Shown: in pieces, positions 60,033 through 64,000 of the stretch
Position numbering within the stretch: position 1 is the stretch's first letter
Layout: each line of letters starts with the position of its first letter
DNA from: Phaseolus vulgaris
Taxonomy: Eukaryota > Streptophyta > Magnoliopsida > Fabales > Fabaceae
Reading direction: 5' to 3'
Length of the DNA: 64,000 nucleotides
NCBI RefSeq assembly: GCF_000499845.2
Contig: NC_023750.2
Coordinates: 2,929,913 to 2,993,912, forward strand
The notes under the pieces: model-generated
Told to the model about the DNA's origin: nothing
The model's database searches: none
What the model saw: only the letters and a program-made list of their open reading frames with translations
Made by a program: the position numbers and the translations under genes

Positions 60033-60292
60033 GAAAAAAGAACTCCAAAATAATCTTTCCCGAATCTAGGACAATTGTTTTGGCTTTCAGAATTCGATTT
60101 CTGAAATTGATGTAGTGCAAGAAGAAACACCCTTTTTTACTATTATGCGGGCTAATAGGCTGGCCCACCCTGCCCTGTACCTGGCCCGCATGGGTTGTGG
60201 GTTATGTAGGGTGGGCTTAAGCGAGTCAATGTGTCAAAATAGTGAGTCTGACACGCGTTTTTCATAACGGGCTGCAAGCTAACTGATGTGAG
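60033..60292. repeat. GC-rich dispersed repeat, copy B
   Basis: Direct copy of 56481-56745, roughly 80 percent alike by eye, with the same GC-rich second half (GGGCTGGCCC-like, GGTTGTGGGTTATG, GTGAGTCTGACACG). Confidence 0.8.
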
Positions 60293-62640
60293 TTGATTTT
60301 AGGATTGCATATTTTATGGGTTGCAGTTTGTTTAGGAATTTTTTTTAATTAGCAATTATGGTGAGAAACCCAAAGAAGATTCCTACTGGACACGAACTTA
60401 ATCAAGTGGTTAAGTAAGTGTGAGGGTTCACTTCTAGAGGGTAAAGAGAAAAACACAATTATATGGTGTTAATGATGATGAGGTATGGAAATAAAAACAT
60501 ATGATGGAAAGAAATAAGATGGAAAAACCCAAAGACATACAAAGGAATGGAAATGGCGTAAATAAGAAAGGAAAAGGATGAATAGATGAGTGGTGAGTGT
60601 TGAAGATGGATGAAGCTTCTTCTCTGCCAAGTCTTAGTGTGTGTTTGATGAAGAAAATAGCTTGTTTGCTTTGAAGGTTGTAATGTGTTTTAGATGATCT
60701 TGTATATAGGTTAGAGTGAGTTTATAGTTGCCTTTTGCTTCATGACCTATCCTATATGCCTAATCAAGGTGGTAAGATCAAGCACAAGAAGTGTTTCAAT
60801 GTTTTTCAAAAAGCTCTTTAAAGTTTTCTAAAAAAATCAAGTTACTGCACACAAACAATAGGTTTATTTTTGTTTTGCTTAAAGGGTTTTCGAAATTCTG
60901 TTAGGGCACCAAAAGTTCAGTTCAATCAATTATTTCAGTTAAGATGAGCTGACAGTCCTTTAGAAAAACAATCTCTTTGTTTTGAAATTAACCTGTTGTT
61001 TTTATAATAGCTTTCTAACTGTTTTTTTAAAAAGTTGTTTGAAACTGATTTCTATATAAAGAAAGGCTTTTCTCACATGAAAGGTTGTTGTTTAATCACG
61101 GTTTAAACATAGATCAAGTGATTTTCAGTGTGAGAAAAAGGATTGAATGAGTTTTTCAAAGGTTTTTCAAAGAGATCTTTAAAAATGCTTGTTCTTGGTG
61201 TGGCTTGATCTTGGTGAAGGTGTTGGTGCGATTCTGGTCAATTGGGACTACTGGTTTTAGTTCTTGCATCTTCTTTCAGGTGTTATCATTCCTTAATTCT
61301 TGTTTGTAAAGGTGATTGTGTTAGTCACTCCTTGATAGGGTTTCTTGGAGTGCAAGTAGTGCTGAAATAGGGCTTTTCAGCTTTGGCTGTATTGTTCTTG
61401 TAGGTTTCAAGAATTGTTGTGTTGTAATTGTTTGGAATTGGTTTTTAGTGAATTTCACCTTGGAGTGAGGTGAAACTGGATGTAGCTCATTATGAGTGAA
61501 CCAGTATAAAGTGTGCTTGCATCAATCTTCTCATCCCTGCACTTCTTTTCCTGATTAATTGATAATCTGTTAAGAAATAAATTTGTTCATTAAAAATTGA
61601 ATATGTTATTTCTGGGCTTGTTCAAACTGTTTTTCTTTGATATGGACAATTCTTTTAATCACACATAAAGCTTGTTGAATCTGTGTGCTAACTGGTTTAA
61701 GGACAAACAGTTTCCTAATAAGTTCTTTGTTGAAGATTTACTTTCTTTAAAAGAATTGAATAAAAAGAATTTGTACTTGATCTATTGATGCAAATTTTGT
61801 TCATATAGTTGTTGTGAAAATCACTCAATTGTTCTTGAGATTTCCCTATTTGATCTTAATACTAATCTGAACAAGTTCTAGTTTTGTTAAGGTGTTGTAC
61901 AAAATAAATTTCTTCTTGATAAAATCAATCTGTTCTTTTTCTACTAAAATACAGTGAATTCGTTTGTGATTGTTGAAAAATTTTATAACTTCAATTCAAC
62001 CCTCCCCTCTTGAACTTAGACATTAATAGACCCAAGAGTGAGGATCCGCCACTTGAGGGTGCACAGCACTCAAGATAAGACCCAAGAACTTTAGGAGACA
62101 AAGCTCATTAATCACTCAAGCAGAATTTCTTTTCTATTCAATTTCAGTTTTGTGAAATACATGAGGCAATGCACTTTATTTATAAGAGAGTGTCTTGGAG
62201 AGCAAGATAGAGAGGTAGGATTGTCATTTGTGGGAAACCATCTAGAAGGTAGGTCAAAGATACCCTAAACCTAGGTGCACATGTCATGAAAGGTGGGCTT
62301 GACACAAGCCCAAATTACTAAACATAATGTTGTTATTGAATAATTTTATGTGATTTTTATGGCGAGTACACTTCCAACAATTTTGTTAATTACTTTCCAC
62401 TAACGATACTCTCCATCAAATTTCTTATGATGATATTCCTCAATAAAATGAAGTTGTTAAAAGAAAACATAGTCACATTCTTGAAACCCAATGAATTTTG
62501 GGTTGAAACTATTATTAATATTGTTCATGTTATTAACTGAATTCCATCTTATCTAATCTTAAGCATGTCCCTCTTAACAAATTGTATGTTAGTGATTCTA
62601 ATTATTCTTAGCTAAAAGTTTTTAGTTCTACCTACTCTTT
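60293..62640. other. Gene-free DNA with possible LTR traces
   Basis: 61980-62005 (TTCAATTCAACCCTCCCC) resembles a plant copia LTR end. 62040-62330 has LTR-like composition with a TATAAATAAAG on the minus strand. No primer site, pair or protein fragment was found, so no element is called. No gene seen. Confidence 0.4.
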
Positions 62641-64000
62641 TCTTCGCCCATAAGTAAAATGTAGTAAATTGTCATCTTGTTTCGCAATATGTGTTTTTCT
62701 TGGTTATGGAGGTGGTAAAAAAAGTTATATTTTCCTTCAAGAAAACAAGCCATTCTCTTTCGATCTACGAGATTGAAAAAAAGTTAGATGGGTCATTAGC
62801 GCTACAAAGTTTATTTAGTTTCTAAAGGATACTCTTAGGAATATGGTCTAGATTATGCAAAAAAAACTTTGCCTAGTTGTTAAGATGATTAGTATTCATA
62901 CTCTTATTTGGACTGGTGATATTATGAAAAAAGACATAGCTACCGTTAATTGGGCTATGATTTGTTCTCCTATTGAGAATGGAGGTTTGAAGATTATTAA
63001 CCTTCATCATGAAAATAATGCATATCTTCTTAAGCTTGCTTGGAACTTTGCTTATAGCAACAACCCTTGGTCTTTTCTCCTGAAAGTTAGGGTTCTTAAA
63101 TCAAAATATGAGTTTAGAATGATTTATAGATCCTCATCTCTTTGGCCTAGAGTTAAGCAGTTTTATTTTATATACTTGATTATACTTCTTGGATTGTTGG
63201 TATAGATACTTTTATTAATTTCTGGAATGATAGATGGTGTTATACTACTTCTTTAGAAAATATTGCAGGGTTATTTGATGGTGCTAGAATTCCAGATACA
63301 GTCTCTCAATTTTTGATTGCTTGTGATTGAAATATTCCCTTGTCTTCACAACAAATGACTATTTTTTTTAATCATATCATGGTTAGGGAGGAACATGATA
63401 TTCCTAATTGGATTCTAGATGAGTCTGGTCGTTTCACTTTTAAATCGGCTAGGACTTTTTTTTCTTGATGGGGTAAATTCATTTGGTATTCATATATTCC
63501 GCCTTCCAAAACTTCACTACTCTGGAATTTTTTTCGTGGGCAACTTCCTACAAATAAATATATTCAGAATAAAGGTTTGCATATATGTTCTATGTGTACG
63601 CTTTGTGAAAAACACGAAGAATATATTCAACATTTATTTTGTGAATGTTTTAATGCTTTGCATATTTGGAGTTGGGTTTGACAGATTTTTCTTACTTCTG
63701 ATTTCTCTAATAAGGACAATCTTTTTTCTTTTATTAAGAGTGATTGTAGTCCTTTGGTTAAATTGATTAAGCTTGTTGTGATAACTTTTTCTATTTGGAG
63801 GATATAGAGTATGAAGAATTATGCTAGATTTCAGGATAAGATTGATGTTTCTAGGACTATTTCGATAATTAAAGATTTAACTTATCTAGTGGGAAATTCG
63901 TTTAAAGTTTCAATGAAGAATGATATGTTGGATTTCAACATGAGTAATTTTTTTGGTATTAATACTTGTACTGGTAAAGTTCTCTGTCCTCTTTCTATTA
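62640..64000 (+). mobile_element. L1-type LINE ORF2 C-terminal half, cut by window end
   Basis: The plus strand reads LIWTGDIMKKDIATVNWAMI, PIENGGLKIINLHHENNAYL, LLKLAWNFAYSNNPWSFLL, the end of the LINE reverse transcriptase. After frame changes comes the zf-RVT zinc-binding segment (IPPSKTSLLWNFFRGQLPTN, CSMCTLCEKHEEYIQHLFCE), then SMKNYARFQDK leading toward an RNase H domain beyond the window. Several in-frame stops are present. Domain order identifies a plant L1-type LINE; the RNase H end would correspond to the type seen at 9838-10200. Confidence 0.85.

Noticed and set aside
1..64000. CRISPR arrays, bacterial operons, phage or defence systems, tRNA genes
   Set aside because: None seen; short tandem duplications present are only two-copy or decayed minisatellites without CRISPR-like spacing, and no cloverleaf-compatible A/B box pair was noticed by eye.

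Overview
The window is nuclear DNA of a flowering plant, most likely a legume. The evidence is AT-rich DNA, genes split into many short exons by GT-AG introns, plant-type repeats (a TRIM family, Ty1/copia, Ty3/gypsy, L1-type LINE and CACTA remnants), and a fragment of plastid 16S rRNA gene in nuclear sequence. The legume assignment is inference from repeat style and protein flavour and is not proven. Gene models below were built by hand from reading frames and splice sites; exon phases were checked arithmetically.

Layout. 1-8530: an RNA polymerase III subunit gene (RPC25/NRPC7 family, minus, 7 coding exons). Its 5' UTR intron carries a 439-bp block that recurs perfectly at the very start of the window, which suggests a recent tandem duplication or an assembly artefact. 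9.6-10.5 kb: a LINE 3' end and a TRIM. 10.5-19.2 kb (possibly to 20.1 kb): a UBA-PUB domain protein gene (minus, at least 10 exons, first exon unresolved) with copia remnants and TRIMs in its introns. 20.1-22.8 kb: AT-rich spacer and LTR-like DNA. 22.8-24.7 kb: an unrecognised 265-aa gene (plus, 4 exons, one GC-AG intron), followed by the plastid rRNA fragment. 26.2-31.0 kb: the GPI-transamidase subunit PIG-T (minus, 5 exons). 31.6-33.1 kb: an intronless, frameshifted SKP1-like (ASK20/21 type) retrocopy ending in an A-tract that abuts a TRIM. 33.4-36.0 kb: a decayed gypsy element. 37.9-40.1 kb: an AAGAB/p34-type GTPase-like adaptin-binding protein (minus, 6 exons). 41.2-42.1 kb: a gypsy fragment. 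44.2-53.5 kb: a small SAM-domain protein (minus, 6 exons) whose 4.3-kb last intron holds a PPR pseudogene and several minisatellites. 55-64 kb: gene-free, with gypsy, CACTA and LINE remnants.

The genes are unrelated housekeeping functions (Pol III transcription, ubiquitin/p97 adaptor type, GPI anchoring, clathrin-adaptor trafficking, SAM scaffold) and show no operon-like or pathway logic. I found no tRNA gene, CRISPR array or bacterial-type system. The most informative structures are the truncated duplication at the left edge, the TRIM family with intact primer-binding site and target duplications, and the retrocopy-TRIM composite.
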